DNA of 64,000 nucleotides from Phoenix dactylifera (GCF_009389715.1 NC_052400.1:21855674-21919673), one strand, 5' to 3'; positions 14,001 through 27,424 are shown, numbered from the stretch's first letter. Notes: generated by a model not told the origin, from the sequence alone. Numbers and translations are program-made.

Positions 14001-15332
14001 GTCCCGAAATGATACGATACTAGGACACTACCATCCCAACTCTTGGGATGGTCTTTTATTCTTGTTTCTTTTTTTTTTGGTTCAAATTTTAAACTTTTTT
14101 GTCTTCAATGAAACTTTAGTGAATAATGATATATTTTCAAGTCTGATGGGGCATATGATACTGTTACCAACACACTAGTTTGAATGAAATTAAAAAATTA
14201 CCAATAAATATAAGTGAAATATCATTTATCACTTATCAATCATATTATGTATAACAGAATCAGGAGATTAAGTGAATATAGTAAGGCAGGTCAGATCTAA
14301 CATCTGTCCTTCCTTTCTCCTCTCCCTCCCTCTCTCTTTCTCTCTCTCTCTCTCCCTCTCCTGCTGCCCCACTGGTCTGTGAGAAGCACTCGAGAAGTTA
14401 TCCAACCGAGCTAGATGAACTGTTTCCTTTGTTTGTGCTGGCTGTCCCCTTTATCCACCTTCTATCTCATGACTATTGCTTCCTCCAGTTTTTGGATTAT
14501 TTACTTGGTTCTCCCACTTTTTTCCACTTTTAATCTTCCTTTATGTTCTCCCTGGTACTACTTGCAAACATTCCTTAGCATATTCCTTCCATTGCTAACA
14601 GCCAAAGGTTTTTATGCCCCATCATATGCTTAATCACTTGCATAACACCATCCAATTCTATTAATATCTCATGCACTGCTACTTAATACTTGCTACATAT
14701 TTTGAATGGTAGTGTTAAAGAGGCAGACTTTTAGTGACTACACATGTCTAAGTTTAAGGTGAGCATGTCAGCAAAACTGATATTTCTTAGAAGTGAAGTT
14801 CACGATCAACCTACAAGAAAGCATATGCTATAATCAATTAAAGAGTTGTGAGCTGCAAACATGAAAAATATACCATATCGACTGCAGTGATATGCCAATA
14901 GAAGCCCAACATCCAGCATCAATTTGCCGAGAGACTTGAATGCTACAAATTCTCAACAGTCAAACTGTCATAAACAATATCACAATAATCTATATATATG
15001 CAGAAATTGCAAATAAATGATAGGAGAAATAATTTGAACAAATAGACTAATTTAACAATCATTTGACATGTTCTCAGCTCACATCATCATGATTTTGTAG
15101 CAACAATAAAAAGATAGCATCACAACTGTCATAGGCCAGATCAACAAACCAGAGTCTACCTTACTAAGACCTTTATTTTTATCAGTCAAAATTAAATAAC
15201 ACTTACTGCAGAATAAATTCAGCTCATCTATCCTCTCTTGTTGTCGATACTATCAAATATGACAACATCAAATATTAGGTGGACTCTTTAGGAAAAAAAT
15301 TCAAGTGCATCACCTATTCAAGGGTCCTCTTG

Positions 15333-15386
<54 letters not shown>

Positions 15387-18300
15387 AAAGCATGTCAAAT
15401 TTGAACCTTCTAATCCATGCATTGGAATGATTAAAGTTGCAGTATTCCACTTGGTGCAAGTACCAGGTATCACTCCCGTAAGAAAGTATATGAAAGCATG
15501 GCATTAAGATCGGTAACGAGAATAGGCTTAGCAAAATTGGATCAAGATGGATGAGTCATAGGTTGCCAGCATATCGAGGAATCAAAACATTTGCACTACA
15601 CAAAATCAGACCACACCATCAAAGGTTAGGCCAATTTTTGGTAGTTTCTTGAAGAGCTTTGTCAATGAGAACTACAAAAGAATTTTGGTTCCTGTAGAGT
15701 TAGGCTTATTTTCTTATCCTTCTGAGCCACATTCACCAGAAAAATTTAACAGGCAGAGTAGAATGATTAACACCACAACCTTCAAAACACAATAAACTAA
15801 TACTCAAGTCACTATTTATCTCACAGCTTTACCTCAGTTAACTTCACCATACAAATCTTAGAAATACTGCTTTTCTTCTCAATTTGATATGTTTGGTTGA
15901 AAATTACAGGGAAGAAACATATGCAGAGGTTGCTTGAGTTCTCTGGTGCCTAAAACATCAGTTCTTCCGAACTCTAAAGTACTCTGAAAATTCATTGATG
16001 CAAAATTTTTGCAGGAAAAAGGATCTCACAGAGATATAAAAAAAAGAAAAAACTATAGGAAATCAGTATAATGGACCTGAAATTATCTTTAAGATGAAAA
16101 CTGGAATCCATCAATGGAAAAATTCACACATATTGGATTTTACTATAACATTTAAAACAAATTCTAGATTTCCAAATCTGATTCTTTATCTAATTGCAAT
16201 GCAGTTGTCAAAATCATGTTTCTCTGATGCACCATGAGTGGTTCTAGACCAAAGCATTCATATAAGTTATAAACATGCTGAACAACGATGAAAACAGCAT
16301 GCTCATGAAGGAAGTACACATTGCAGAATGATAGATATCTTCCTGATTGGCTTTCAAATAACCATTTAACTTACCATTATACAACTTGCTAGGAATCTGA
16401 AGAATTCATAAGCCTCCAGACAGACAACAGAAATGCTTACATACCTATTTCAAGTTCAGGCAAAGCATTGGTAGGCCATCTATTTGGTCGACAGTATAAT
16501 GGGTACCTACATAACACAATCAGTTATAGAAATTATGATACTGAGAACCACATAAATACAGGAATTAGTAACTATTAACAACTCATGACATAACTATGTA
16601 AAATGTCATTAAGATTATTTGGGAGAATATATTAACCATGCATGACAATTACAAAAAACAATAAAAATATCTTGGCCGCTTATTCAAAGTGCTCGATTCA
16701 TTTGAAAGTTATGATGCACGGTAAGTTCTAAAGTTCCTTCCTTTCTATCTCTTTGCAGAAAAGTAAGATTATAATCTACCAAGTGGAGGTAATGTTGTCA
16801 AAAAGTAAAGACATGAAAATCACTTCTTGTTTTGTGAAGCATGACTTAATGAATCATGTGTCATTCCATGGTCTGTGGTAGTGTGTAAGTTCAGTTAGTA
16901 GAGACAGGGAATGTGGGCTTTTAGCTTGGATGCCATTGCTGAATAGTGATTTTGAGGGGAAATTTAATGCAGGTTATATTTGCTAAATCATATCTTTAGA
17001 AGTCATTGATTTCTTTTCATGTTACTAGCTTATTTTATTTTTTTTAATATTTGTCATGTAGTGGGAGCTAGTTTTGCATGTAGGGAACCATCTGTCATTT
17101 TTGCAACTTGCATATACGTGAGTCATGCATATTTACTTCAGCCCACTTTCCTCCATTCTCCACCATATGACAAAATTTGGATTTTGAATTACTCAACGAG
17201 TACCACTCCGACCATATATCTCATTCCTAGATCGTTATTACCCACCGCTGACCTACCTCATTAATGACACCACTTCTTGAAACTTCCACCATTCTCCATA
17301 ACAAGGCATCATCTTCTACCTTATTCCAGACTCTTCATAACACCTCCATGAATCACAATTCAAGACCAATGCATGCAAGTTTGTACTAGTAGAAGAAGCC
17401 CTTTATCATGTTTTTGGAAATCATAGCATCAAGCTTGTTTTTGAAACTTGTACACTGGTGAATTACTTAATGAAATATCAAAGATTCCTCTTTGTTCCAA
17501 CATTTGTCCTTCTTCTACATTTAATAGGAGATCTAAAGCAGTTTCTTGGGCTTCTTCTACATTTAATAAGAGATCTAAGTCAGTTTCTTGGGCTTGTGGA
17601 TTCCACCCTTCACAGCGAAATGAGTCTTTTCAATCTTTTGAAGCAAAAACTAAGCAAAAGGTTGATCCGGCACCTGCTTGTCTTTCTCTCGTCTATCTAT
17701 CTAATCATCTTCTCAAAGTTTCTGAGAAAAAATCACAAGTATCTTCACTTTTAAGTAGATTTTTAGATTTCATTCATTATAATATCTTCAGCAGAATAAC
17801 TAGTCTTGCATCACTCGTATGTTAAGAGAAAAACTTCAGAGTTAAGAGATCCATGGGAATTTAAAACCCACTATATTGTATTAGGATACAAGAAGTTTGT
17901 GTGAAGGAACCATAGACAGCAGACTAAGCTGAAGATCCATTTAATAACATGATACCTTTTCATAAGGGAAGAATCAGTTGCAGGTACGTCTACCACAGGA
18001 TTAGCGTAGAAAGAGCATTTGAAGGTATCTGCATAAAAAAAAATCAAAAAATAGATTGGAAATGGCCAGCTTAAGATCTGCTTAAATTCATAAAAATAAG
18101 AACTGCTCCATGTTTATCTACAAGGGTATGTAACAATGCATTAATTACAATGGAAGAGCGATAATATAAGTCCTCCAACATTTTCATCACAATTTCAGAA
18201 TACAGGATCATGTCAACTTTTACCTCATATGGATGCATGTTTTATCTGGAACAAAAAATTAATAAAGTATGTGTTTCACGTGCTTGCATACATGTATGTG

Positions 18301-21300
18301 CATGCATTTTCTCATATTATAGGTAAGAAGATTATGCTACATAACATTGATGCTATGAAGATATAAATAATGCAGAAATCTTCAGTTCCAACAAGTCATG
18401 AGGCTGTCTCAAATGATGCATACTCCTTGACAAATGTAATTAGAGAAGCCTACTGATCTAAAAGGATTTGAAGACTGATAGGGCTTACCATGCTTGCCTG
18501 TTTTCAGCTTCTCTTTTCCAAAACTCCATCCTACATTGTATCTAAAGAATTAGAAACAAAATATCATTAGAAATGACGGAAACATTGGTACCATGGCATC
18601 AATAACAGAAGTCAAGTCATCATGGATTGCACAACCTTTAAAAGTTTTGGAAGAAATAAAAGAGGCATACACATACTGCACCTTGGCATAATGGCAAAGC
18701 TTTGTGAGTATATAAATGTGCACATATCTATCGAGATACATGTAACTAGGAAAACAAATTGGATACCAAGCAGAACAAAACAAGGATAAATACGAAAACA
18801 CCATAAAACAAGGGAGTCCTATAAGGAAAATGTTTTACGCATGGGGAATCATGGATTAAATTAACTTCATTGTTATAAAAATTCCCTTTTTGATACTTGA
18901 AAGAGGAGATATTAAATTGTTAACAGTAAACTACTGCTGGTTTGCAAGCTGGAACCAAAAACATTGCTTTTTGTTCACAGCTTCCTCAAGGAAGGTAAAT
19001 TCTGTAACTTGACATGATCGCAGCTTGTTGGAAAGCGCATAACCATCTGATATCAGCAAAGTTGTGAAATATCATCATTCATCATGTCTTCTTAGGGTCA
19101 TTGGCATCCAAGATGATAGGTTAGAAACCATCTAATAAGGTAGAGGCTAGGACTGTGAGGACTGATGATGGATTTTGCAACATACAAGTGCACTGCTTAA
19201 TAATATCATGTTTGCTGGGGTGGATTCAAGAAATGTTATACCATAGTTCTCTAGAGGAAGATTACCTTGTAAATTATCATTCAATAACAATAAGGATAAA
19301 TACATTGCAAAAAAGACTTGTCATTCTGATAGGAATTATAACTCTAGAATATCAGAAACCCATCAAAGTTCATGCATATCTGCGTGGAAATAATACTTAT
19401 GCACAAGGTTTAAAGGACAGAGAAACAAACTTTGCCACATTCAATATTTAAAATGCACATCAATTTTTTGTTCATATATTTTCTTCGCAATCTTCATTAG
19501 GAGCATAATTAAGAATTCATATTAAGAGACTAACATTTCTAACAAACATTTTTCAAGGAAGCCAGATTGTTCAGTCTGGACAAACTACGGTTCCAACATC
19601 CAAGGTAATTCTCTTACAATTTGACATTCATTTGATCTTACAATTCCATTTAAGTCAAACGGCAGCACATTAATCAACTACCTGCTAACTGGGTCTTCAA
19701 GACCTTCCTTTACATCTTCAGGCAGGCTTGTTAATCTGGTATCAGAGAATATCTTGTCAGTAACATCAGCAGCTTAGACCTCTACTTTCTAGTGTCCAAT
19801 ATATAAACCACCCAAATGAAAGAAACCAAGGAGAATTTAGTAAAACATTTTAAACATCCCTACCTGGCTGAAAGACATAGAAGATTTTGACGTAACAGAG
19901 CATAACCAGGAACCTGTAACACACGAAAGGAGATAGAATAGCCTGACATCCCAATAAGATGGAAAAACAAGATGCAAGGAGAACGGGAAGTAGTCCAATT
20001 CTTGAACGAATTTTCTTGTGATACTAAACAAAATCCAAAATCTAACAACATATATTTAAAAGAACAATTTATTCTATACTTACATGACTGAAGTTGAAGT
20101 AGAATTTTTAACTGTATAATAACGACTAAGCTTTAACTTGCTAACTTTTGAGAGATTGGAAAAGGACATAAAAGGAGGTCCGAAATGATGATGGTAAAGA
20201 GGGGGCTTGACAATAAATGAAAGGATTATGTTGCCAGAGTACTAATTCATAATAAAGAACTAGGTTTGAAGCAAATTCATCAGAAATTGCCGGGATTGTC
20301 TTTAATCTGCAACAATAATACTGAAAGCTTATCAAATCTTAGGTTCTTTTTAACACAATAGAGTCTTCCAATAACAAGAACTCACAAAGCCAACATCAAA
20401 ATTCTGGATTGACCCTCTAATCTATAGTACATATAAAATGGCAGTTTCAAACTCAAGGAATGCTCCTCTCTGATTTTGTCGGTCATTTTTTCTGCCAAGA
20501 ATGCCCTCTCATCTTAAAAGATACATTAATTAATCTCCCTCATGTTAAGCACATGTACGGCTTTACCTCTCTCCTTAGTCAAATCAAATTTGATTATTTT
20601 TTTTAAGGATTTTCTAAACATATAGTACTCTCTCACAAATTCTACTTAAATACAAAAGATTGGAGTCTATCTTATTCTCCGAACAAAAATATCTCAATTT
20701 TTCAGGCATTCAAGTTTTGCTCTCTCATGCCCGCTCGCCCACCCTCCCCACTCTGTCTATCTCTTCCCGCCCCCTTCCCTCATGTCCTCTCTCTCTCCTC
20801 CTCTCTTACATCTCCCCTCTCCTCCTCTCTTACATCTCTCCTCCCTCTCGGCTCCCTCCTCTCCCCCTCCCATTCCCTCACGTTTTCACTCTCCTCATCC
20901 TCCCCTTTCTCTCCTAGCCCAATACCCCAACTTCCCAACCTCCCCTCTCAAGTGCTACACCCTCAACCTCTAATTATTTAAATATTTATTTTATATTTAA
21001 TTATATATTATTTTATAATTATATTAATTATTTTTATTTTTCTCTTATTTACACTTCATTGTTGTAATTAATTTGTATTTTGTATATTTGCCATGATTTT
21101 TCATGTTTTAGTTTTATTAATCATGTCTGTCCTTTTATGATTACTTTTATAATTTTATGTTTAACTCTATCCTTTATTTTATATTATTTTTATTTTTCAT
21201 TATATCATATCTACTTTGGTATATTATTTGCTCATTGATCTATTTTTATTGTTATTCTTATATATAATGTTGTAACTATTTTGATTATCATATCAGTTAA

Positions 21301-22458
21301 TTAATATCTCTAATTTATTTTATTCTATTATATTTAACTTACTTTCTAATTTTAATTCTCCATGGTGTTTCACAATTTCTGTTAAATCTTTGGTTTTGGT
21401 TTCGATATATTTGTATCTTATTATCTAATCCTTTATGTATTTTATTTTATTTTTATTTGGGCATTTACTTTTTATTTTGTATAGTTTCGCTATATTTGTA
21501 TTATGATTTTATTATGTTTAGTTTTTTCACTTCTATTATTATTTATTTTATTATCTTTTAAGCATTTATTATATTTTGCAAGCGATCCACATGTTATAAT
21601 TTTTAGTTTTACATTAATTAATTTATTAAATTAAGTTTTGTTAATTATATTAAATTTTTTTTTGTTCATATTTTTGTTGTTTGCACAATTAAGTCAATTA
21701 AGAATAAACTATAAAATATAAAATATAAAATATATAATCTCACCGTACCTTACTTTGATTCACGTTGTTTTTGCTAAACGTGCCAGATCGCTAATAATAT
21801 GAAATTTATGAGTAAACCGAAGAAACGTAATTTAGACCCTAAACCTAAACAAGCAAAGAGGAGGTGTTATCATTTCTTTTCAATAACAACCATATTTCCC
21901 TTGAACAAACAGATTCTTTCAAGAAATCAAGGTAGCGAACACATCAAAATTTAGATGGAAATTCTTCACCCAGTAAGACAGATAATCCTTTAATATGTTG
22001 GCGTTCAAAAGCAAAAGATAGAGAAGGAAAAAAGAAAAGAATAGAAGAACACGGATCTTGCAAAAACCAACATGCATCCAATCACCAAAAAAAAAAGGAA
22101 AAAACTAAGAATCGTTAAAGATCACGCCTTGACCACTGAAACTGGATCTTTTTCAAAGAATTTGCTTTAAGGAAGCGCAAACCATACATCAGAGATTGAG
22201 ACGAGGCCAAGCCCACTCGGGCCGAACCCTTCTTCGATCTTGGCAGACAAATCCTCCTCCTTCTCCTGATCCCATCGAAACCCATCACGGAACGAACACC
22301 ACAGACATCATCATATCATCATAACGATAGATAGAGAGAGGATGAATCGAAACTCATGAAGGTTATCTTCTTGATCGAATCTTGACTACCTTGAGCTCCG
22401 AATACGAGATTTTGATCGCTCGGACCGTTGGGAAGGCGGTCGGGAAATCGTAAGACAT
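5001..22458 (-). CDS. 2-oxoglutarate/Fe(II)-dependent oxygenase family protein, 15 exons
   Basis: Exons, in transcript order (window coordinates, minus strand): 22390-22458, 22188-22265, 19864-19913, 19682-19735, 18489-18541, 17956-18028, 16445-16506, 14874-14942, 13512-13617, 13203-13273, 11201-11301, 8753-8848, 7650-7717, 5401-5446, 5001-5072. Every junction is GT-AG and every phase joins, giving 1068 nt (355 residues plus TAA). The start is the ATG at 22456-22458, reading MSYDFPTAFPTV. The product resembles plant isopenicillin-N-synthase-like dioxygenases. The HxD iron ligands are His221 and Asp223 (WHTDF). The distal His is 291 (CATPHSV). Arg306 (GRSTF) is the likely 2-oxoglutarate ligand. 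The N-terminal half resembles the non-haem dioxygenase N domain (SDVPGYALLRQNL, SRYNVGWSFGKEKL). No signal peptide is visible, so it is probably cytosolic. The substrate is unknown. The gene is long (17 kb) because of repeat-rich introns; the coding sequence looks intact. Confidence 0.88.
6060..6720. repeat. Degenerate ~65-bp tandem array in an intron
   Basis: About six diverged copies of a unit containing GACAAATTGCTCTA, TCTATCAAAAGAACC and GGAACACATACACA follow one another, ending in an ACAC/GCACATG-rich tract at about 6655-6735. The array lies in the intron between exons 13 and 14 of the dioxygenase gene and is interrupted by the small element at 6227-6412. Related sequence near 7498-7620 suggests an older, longer duplication. 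Confidence 0.6.
6227..6412. mobile_element. Small Mutator-like non-autonomous element, copy 1
   Basis: The 186-bp insert starts CAAGGTATGAC and ends with GACATACCTT (6403-6412), its inverted counterpart. It is flanked by identical 9-bp direct repeats ATACACACA at 6218-6226 and 6413-6421. The interior is rich in GTACC/GGTAC motifs. Size, termini and target duplication match copy 2 at 31060-31244. A 9-bp duplication is characteristic of Mutator-like elements. The flank is AC-rich, so this duplication alone is weak evidence, but the match to copy 2 strengthens it. No coding capacity. Confidence 0.65.
7941..8172. repeat. ~115-bp tandem duplication in an intron
   Basis: Two adjacent copies begin ATTCTCAAAAGAGTTCA at about 7942 and 8057 and end with ATAAAACCCATTATTTGT. 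They differ by a few substitutions. They lie between exons 12 and 13 of the dioxygenase gene. Confidence 0.8.
9469..9632. repeat. ~85-bp tandem duplication in an intron
   Basis: Two diverged adjacent copies share AAATGGGAATGA, TTTACTACAGAAA-like sequence and AGAAGGATTATGA, each ending in ACACTCC. They lie in the intron between exons 11 and 12 of the dioxygenase gene. Confidence 0.7.
10293..10620. repeat. ~150-175-bp imperfect tandem duplication in an intron
   Basis: Both copies start near GTGATCAAGCAAATTAGAAT and end GGCAGGAAAATCAATATGCA followed by TTTCCC. The first copy has an extra segment around 10400-10430. It lies in the same intron as the repeat at 9469. Confidence 0.75.
15335..15382. 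repeat. (AT)n microsatellite
   Basis: About 24 uninterrupted AT units lie in the intron between exons 7 and 8 of the dioxygenase gene. It is likely to be length-polymorphic. Confidence 0.95.
17509..17592. repeat. Two tandem 42-bp units in an intron
   Basis: Unit 1 (17509-17550) and unit 2 (17551-17592) both start CTTCTTCTACATTTAATA and end CAGTTTCTTGGG, with three differences. Because 42 is a multiple of three, the repeat is open in two frames (two overlapping open frames at 17448-17825 and 17458-17754). It sits inside the intron between exons 6 and 7 of the dioxygenase gene on the opposite strand, so I do not call a gene. Confidence 0.85.
20730..20975. repeat. Pyrimidine-rich low-complexity tract
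   Basis: The tract is CTCTCCTCC-rich, with a short tandem repeat around TCTTACATCTCCCC (about 20803-20845). It lies in the intron between exons 2 and 3 of the dioxygenase gene. Its composition keeps three frames open at once, but there is no evidence of coding. Confidence 0.8.
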
Positions 22459-22880
22459 CGCTCCGGCTCTGCGAACAGCGCTGCTCCGACAAGAACGGCC
22501 TCACCTCGCGATGTCGTCGGCAGGCGAGGAGAAGGACGGCCTTAGCTCCAAGCTTTTAATTATAATAAGGTTTTTTTTAATACTCTCCTAAAATTTTAAA
22601 TTTATGTAGGTATTTTTTAAAAATTTATATTTATTTATATATTTTCATAAAATATTATTTTTTACAAATACTTCTAATATAACTGTTTTTCTAATATTAT
22701 TAAAAAACCAAATTTATTTTAATTAAAAATAAAATAAATTTTTAAATTACTTTTTTATTTTTTTATCATGATTATTTTATAAATATATATATATATATAT
22801 ATATTTGTTAAGATACTATAGTCATTTTAATTTGAAACCGTTAAATCTTTTAATAGCGTGAGGTAAGTACATATATAAAA
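22459..22880. other. 5' flank of the dioxygenase gene
   Basis: The first about 90 bp upstream of the ATG are GC-richer and probably hold the 5' UTR and core promoter. Beyond about 22550 the sequence becomes strongly AT-rich with a short AT microsatellite near 22786-22804. I cannot assign a TATA box with confidence. Confidence 0.4.
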
Positions 22881-22889
22881 CGGAAGTTA

Positions 22890-23455
<566 letters not shown>

Positions 23456-24351
23456 GCTATATAAAAAAATAAAATAGTAAAACAAGTATTTTATAATATA
23501 AGATATATATATATAAATATTAATTTTAAAAAAATATTTATATAAAATTCAATATTTAAAAGGGTAAATTTTTTTAATAAAAAAAAAAATTAATTTGCTA
23601 TATTTTTAATTGAAATAAAGCTTTGTGGAAAGTTGGAGCAGTTATATCCTTCCACGATGGTCTTCACCAGCTTGACGAGCAATATGACCGTAATCGTGCT
23701 ATAAAGATCAATTTTGATAGGTGGTTACCCCTGGGGACAACATCACACAACACATGGTGGTGCTCTATCATCAATAACTATCGCTTTTATTGAGCATGGA
23801 TATGGTGAGGGATGAGCGGAAAGTGAATTATTTGATTGCCATTTCAGGTGGCTGGGATGTAAGTTTTATCAACTTTTCCCTCCATAGGTGGCTTGCAAGA
23901 TTTTGACATTCAAAGGGTAGCCCAAGTTGGAAGGACATGCAATATTAGGGCACTGGTGTGTCTCCTAAAGCCAATTGTCTATAAATCACTTATCATGGAG
24001 AAAGTTAATATTGACAATGATTATAGCTGTGTTTGTCATGAGGATGCTCATCAATGCATTTTGTTGTTTATATGGAGATGGAATTGGGGCAAGTTATCAT
24101 GTAATACTGTGCTGAGTAGGAGAATCTTAGGCCAAGCCTATTGTGGCCAATGTATAGGTATTTGTGAAGATTTGGAATTAAAATCGAGCTGATTATGGAC
24201 CAAGGCTCGGGCCTAAACTATATATATTTCTTTTAGTCAAACTTCAGACCGAGTCTATTTACAATACGACACTTTCTATGCTTCAGCCCAGCCTATGATC
24301 AGCTTTAAATTAAAGAATGGAAAGGTTGGCTGCAGCACAAGTGAGGGTGCA
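23456..24351. other. Intergenic DNA, no gene recognised
   Basis: After an AT-rich stretch (23460-23610) comes ordinary-composition sequence with a 99-codon open frame at 23893-24192. I recognise no domain in it and see no splice sites that join it to anything. Confidence 0.35.
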
Positions 24352-24701
24352 CGTAGAGCTGATCAAAACTCTGGCCGGGCCGGGCTCGGGTCGGACTCTA
24401 CAGCAGAAAGTAGGTCCGATGGCTATGCCCAGGCCCGGCCCGGCCCGACTGTCGGGCTTAAATTTTTGTCTAGGCCTGACCCAACTTTATAAATCTGGTT
24501 CTAGGCCCGTCTAGCCTGGCCCGACCCGATAGGCCCGATTTTTTCTTTGTTTAGAATCTGAAAATGGTCCAGAATAGCCCGACCCGATTTTTTTGGTCGG
24601 GCCGCTTTTCTTGCCCAGGCCCGACCCATGGGCCTTTTTTTTAATGCCCAAGCCCGAAAAATTTCGGGCCGGGCGGGCCAGAAGGCCCGTGATCAGCTCT
24701 A
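24352..24701. mobile_element. GC-rich foldback element (GGCCCGGCCC family)
   Basis: The ends carry inverted repeats: TAGAGCTGATCA at 24354-24365 and TGATCAGCTCTA at about 24690-24701. Direct repeats GGTGCA flank them at 24346-24351 and 24702-24707. The interior is filled with GGCCCG/CGGGCC motifs in both orientations and would fold into a hairpin. Size and structure fit a non-autonomous terminal-inverted-repeat element. A 6-bp direct repeat is short of the 8 bp usual for hAT, so the superfamily is uncertain. Confidence 0.6.
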
Positions 24702-24707
24702 GGTGCA

Positions 24708-25100
24708 GGGTAAAGAATTTTGGGTACCCAACCAAGCTTGGTTGGGTTGGGCCGATTTAGGTTTCAAGCCGAGCTTGGCTTTGAAATTGGACTGCGTCCA
24801 TGCCCAAGCCACGAAAAATTTTCAATTCTTGCCGGGGCTGAAGCCTGAAAGTTTCTTTCAAGATAGGGCATGGCTAGAGGAAAGCTAGACCCAACATGAC
24901 ATGGAAAGGAGGTCAACCGAAGCACGACTTTGGCTAATGAGCAGGTGGAGGATGTTGGAGCTCCACCAAGATCAGTCTAGTTGATTCAATCCTTGGATAT
25001 TTAAGGCCTGAGCTCATTTTAAATTTTTTATTGTCTAGGCAGAAAAATTGCATAAATTTGGCCTAGATGTGCAACTTGGGTAGAGCAGAATTTATCAGTC
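24708..25100. other. Intergenic DNA with diverged GGCTTGG-type repeats
   Basis: Sequence at 24710-24900 has alternating CCAAGC/GCTTGG motifs that look like a second, older foldback repeat next to the GC-rich element. No gene is supported. Confidence 0.35.
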
Positions 25101-25652
25101 ATTGAGGTTGGCCCTCTGTTTCCGTTTCCGTAGTCCTCCTTTGTTTTCTTTCTATGGACCCCGAAGAAGGCGAGGTCTGGTTATACCGTGGCCCGGCCCA
25201 TTGACTCAGCATCACATGGGCTGCATGATGGCTGCAAGCTCTCAAAAGCGATGGCTTGAAGCCGATCAAAACAACCTCTCTCTAACGTTCAAATCTCTAC
25301 CCATTAGGGTGTCTCGAAACCTTTTCCTGTTCCGTGTCACTTGGGCGAGCCGCTTTTCTCTTCGTCACGACCGCGAGAGCTCAATTGCCGGAATTCTTGG
25401 ACTGCAAAGACCAGATTCCCAATCCCTCTCTCGTAAGAAACTTCCCTTTTTTTCGATGATTTCTTCAATTCCTTTTTTTCAAATCCAGCGGCATATTTCG
25501 ATAAACTCTGGCCATTTCCCCCTTGTTATGTATCATTGGAATCGCCAGGATCCCTTCTTCTGATCCAGAGCTTAGAGTCGAATGGCAGTTCCTACAAGCC
25601 AGGGTACGCCATCCATGCCTATTATCGAACGGGCTTTGTATTACGGATGTTT

Positions 25653-25692
<40 letters not shown>

Positions 25693-27424
25693 TTAGGGCA
25701 TTGGATTCAATTCTTGATGGCTTTTTTTATTTGTGCCCATGGTTCCAAATAACTTTTCCTCATCCACGAAACCAATGGCTAAATAACGTCTATGTAATTA
25801 CAAACTTTATATTCAATCTTGATAGTACACAAAAAAATCGTAGATTCTGGAGAGGAGAGGGTGGACATTGGGAATCAAAATATTTCGAATAGAATGCTGT
25901 ACTTGACACGGATAATGTTGGAAGTCTCATTCCTTTAATAGTTTGTAATGTTAAGAGATGTTAAGAGGGGTTTTAGTCCCACATTGCTTGTGTAGAGTTT
26001 TTTAGATAGCTTAATAAGCATTCATATCATGCACTAGTAGTTATGTTTTGAACCGGCACTATTCCAAAGATTGTGTTGGTTCAGAGTTTATTTCAGAGTT
26101 ATAAATTGCCAATATCCTTCACAGATTTAAATAACTTCTTCTATATAAATCTTTCATTTTCGTTGTTCTGGGGAATCCTAGTTTTGCTGGCTAGAATTCT
26201 ATTTTGGTTTTTTTGTATCTTGGAGTGAATTTGCTGGATCACCAACAGCAACATAGTGGGGCAAAATTCGCTTAAGGACAGTGTTAATTCACGCTTCAAG
26301 ACCCATTTCATATACTAGAGTTCCTTCTGTATCAATAGATAATTTATTCGAAGGTTTAAAATAAATCGAAGGATCTGTTGTGCAATTGTTTTATCAAAAA
26401 CCGGTTGAACTCAGACCATAGGAACTTGCATACCTGCTTAACTTTGATCCTATGCGTGTACGCTGATTGATGAGAAACACCTCTACAAGACACATGCCAC
26501 TGTAAAGGAAAAACTTTTAGCTAGTAATCACCCGTCCATGTAATGATTGGGCTGGGCATGCTATGTCTTCTGAAGGGGATATCATACCACCGTCATGTCA
26601 ATTGGTTTTCGATGGCAGAATACAACCGTTGAAAAGATTTGATTGTTTGTCTATTGATTGAACCTTTAAAATTTCCTCATCTTTGGAAACTGGGTTATAG
26701 CCTACTGCGCAGCTGCTGCAACCCTCTTCCATTTGGGAGAAGATTTTGTGTTAGAAAATCGGGGGGTGATTCCCAAGCGAATGGCAGGGGTAATTTTGAC
26801 TGGGTACTCCCACCATTGTTACAATAACATTAGTAATAAGATCTCCTCTCCTTCCGTTTATTTCGGTGCACTATCTTTCCTTTAACTGAATTTCCACTAG
26901 AAATAAAGTTATAGTTTTACCTTTGTTTGGAACATCCTTCTGAGAATTTGAAGTCCCAATCTGTCATATGGAACCCATCCTCCTTTTTTTTTTTTGGCGG
27001 GCTTAAAGCATGATGTTGTAATTAGGTCTTGGTATTCGTTGATACTTGATAGCCTAGAAGTTAACGCAGATTCACTCTTTTATACCAACTGATGCAATCT
27101 GTTTTGCTTCAGATTTACATACCCAATATTAATTGTTTTTTGCTCAAGCTGCTTGCTTATACTTGTATCATGAATGTAGCAATTCATCTTTTTTCTCCGC
27201 TACTTTTGTATTGTACTTGCAGAGGGTTCTTGAAAAGCTGCCCATAAATCTGCCCAAGCATTTGCAACATCACGAAAGGAGGAAAAGAAAGATCATTTTG
27301 CAGGGAGGACTGCCATCTTCTTCCTGCTTAAGGTACAAATCATTGTTTAGTCGTTTGAGTCACTGTCCTGTAAGACTTTTAAACAATTTCTGATGAATTC
27401 TTGGATCCTCACAATGACAAGCTT
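25100..27424 (+). promoter_or_regulatory. Probable promoter and 5' leader of the XRCC1 gene
   Basis: The coding start is at 27425. Upstream there are plausible untranslated exons: a GC-richer segment ending at the donor-like TCTCTC|GTAAGAAAC at 25432/25433, and a purine-rich segment about 27223-27331, preceded by TTGTACTTGCAG and followed by AAG|GTACAAAT. These are splice-site guesses without transcript support. A (TTTC)n microsatellite occupies 25650-25693. The 153-codon open frame at 25102-25563 has no recognisable domain. Confidence 0.35.

Noticed and set aside
17448..17825. 125-codon plus-strand open frame as a nested gene
   Set aside because: It sits in an intron of the opposite-strand gene, depends on a 42-bp tandem repeat, and shows no domain or splice structure.
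20660..20981. Proline/serine/leucine-rich proteins in three overlapping frames
   Set aside because: They are translations of a CTCC-rich low-complexity tract inside an intron.
25102..25563. 153-codon open frame upstream of XRCC1 as a protein gene
   Set aside because: No recognised domain; the position and a donor-like site at 25433 fit an untranslated leader of XRCC1 better.
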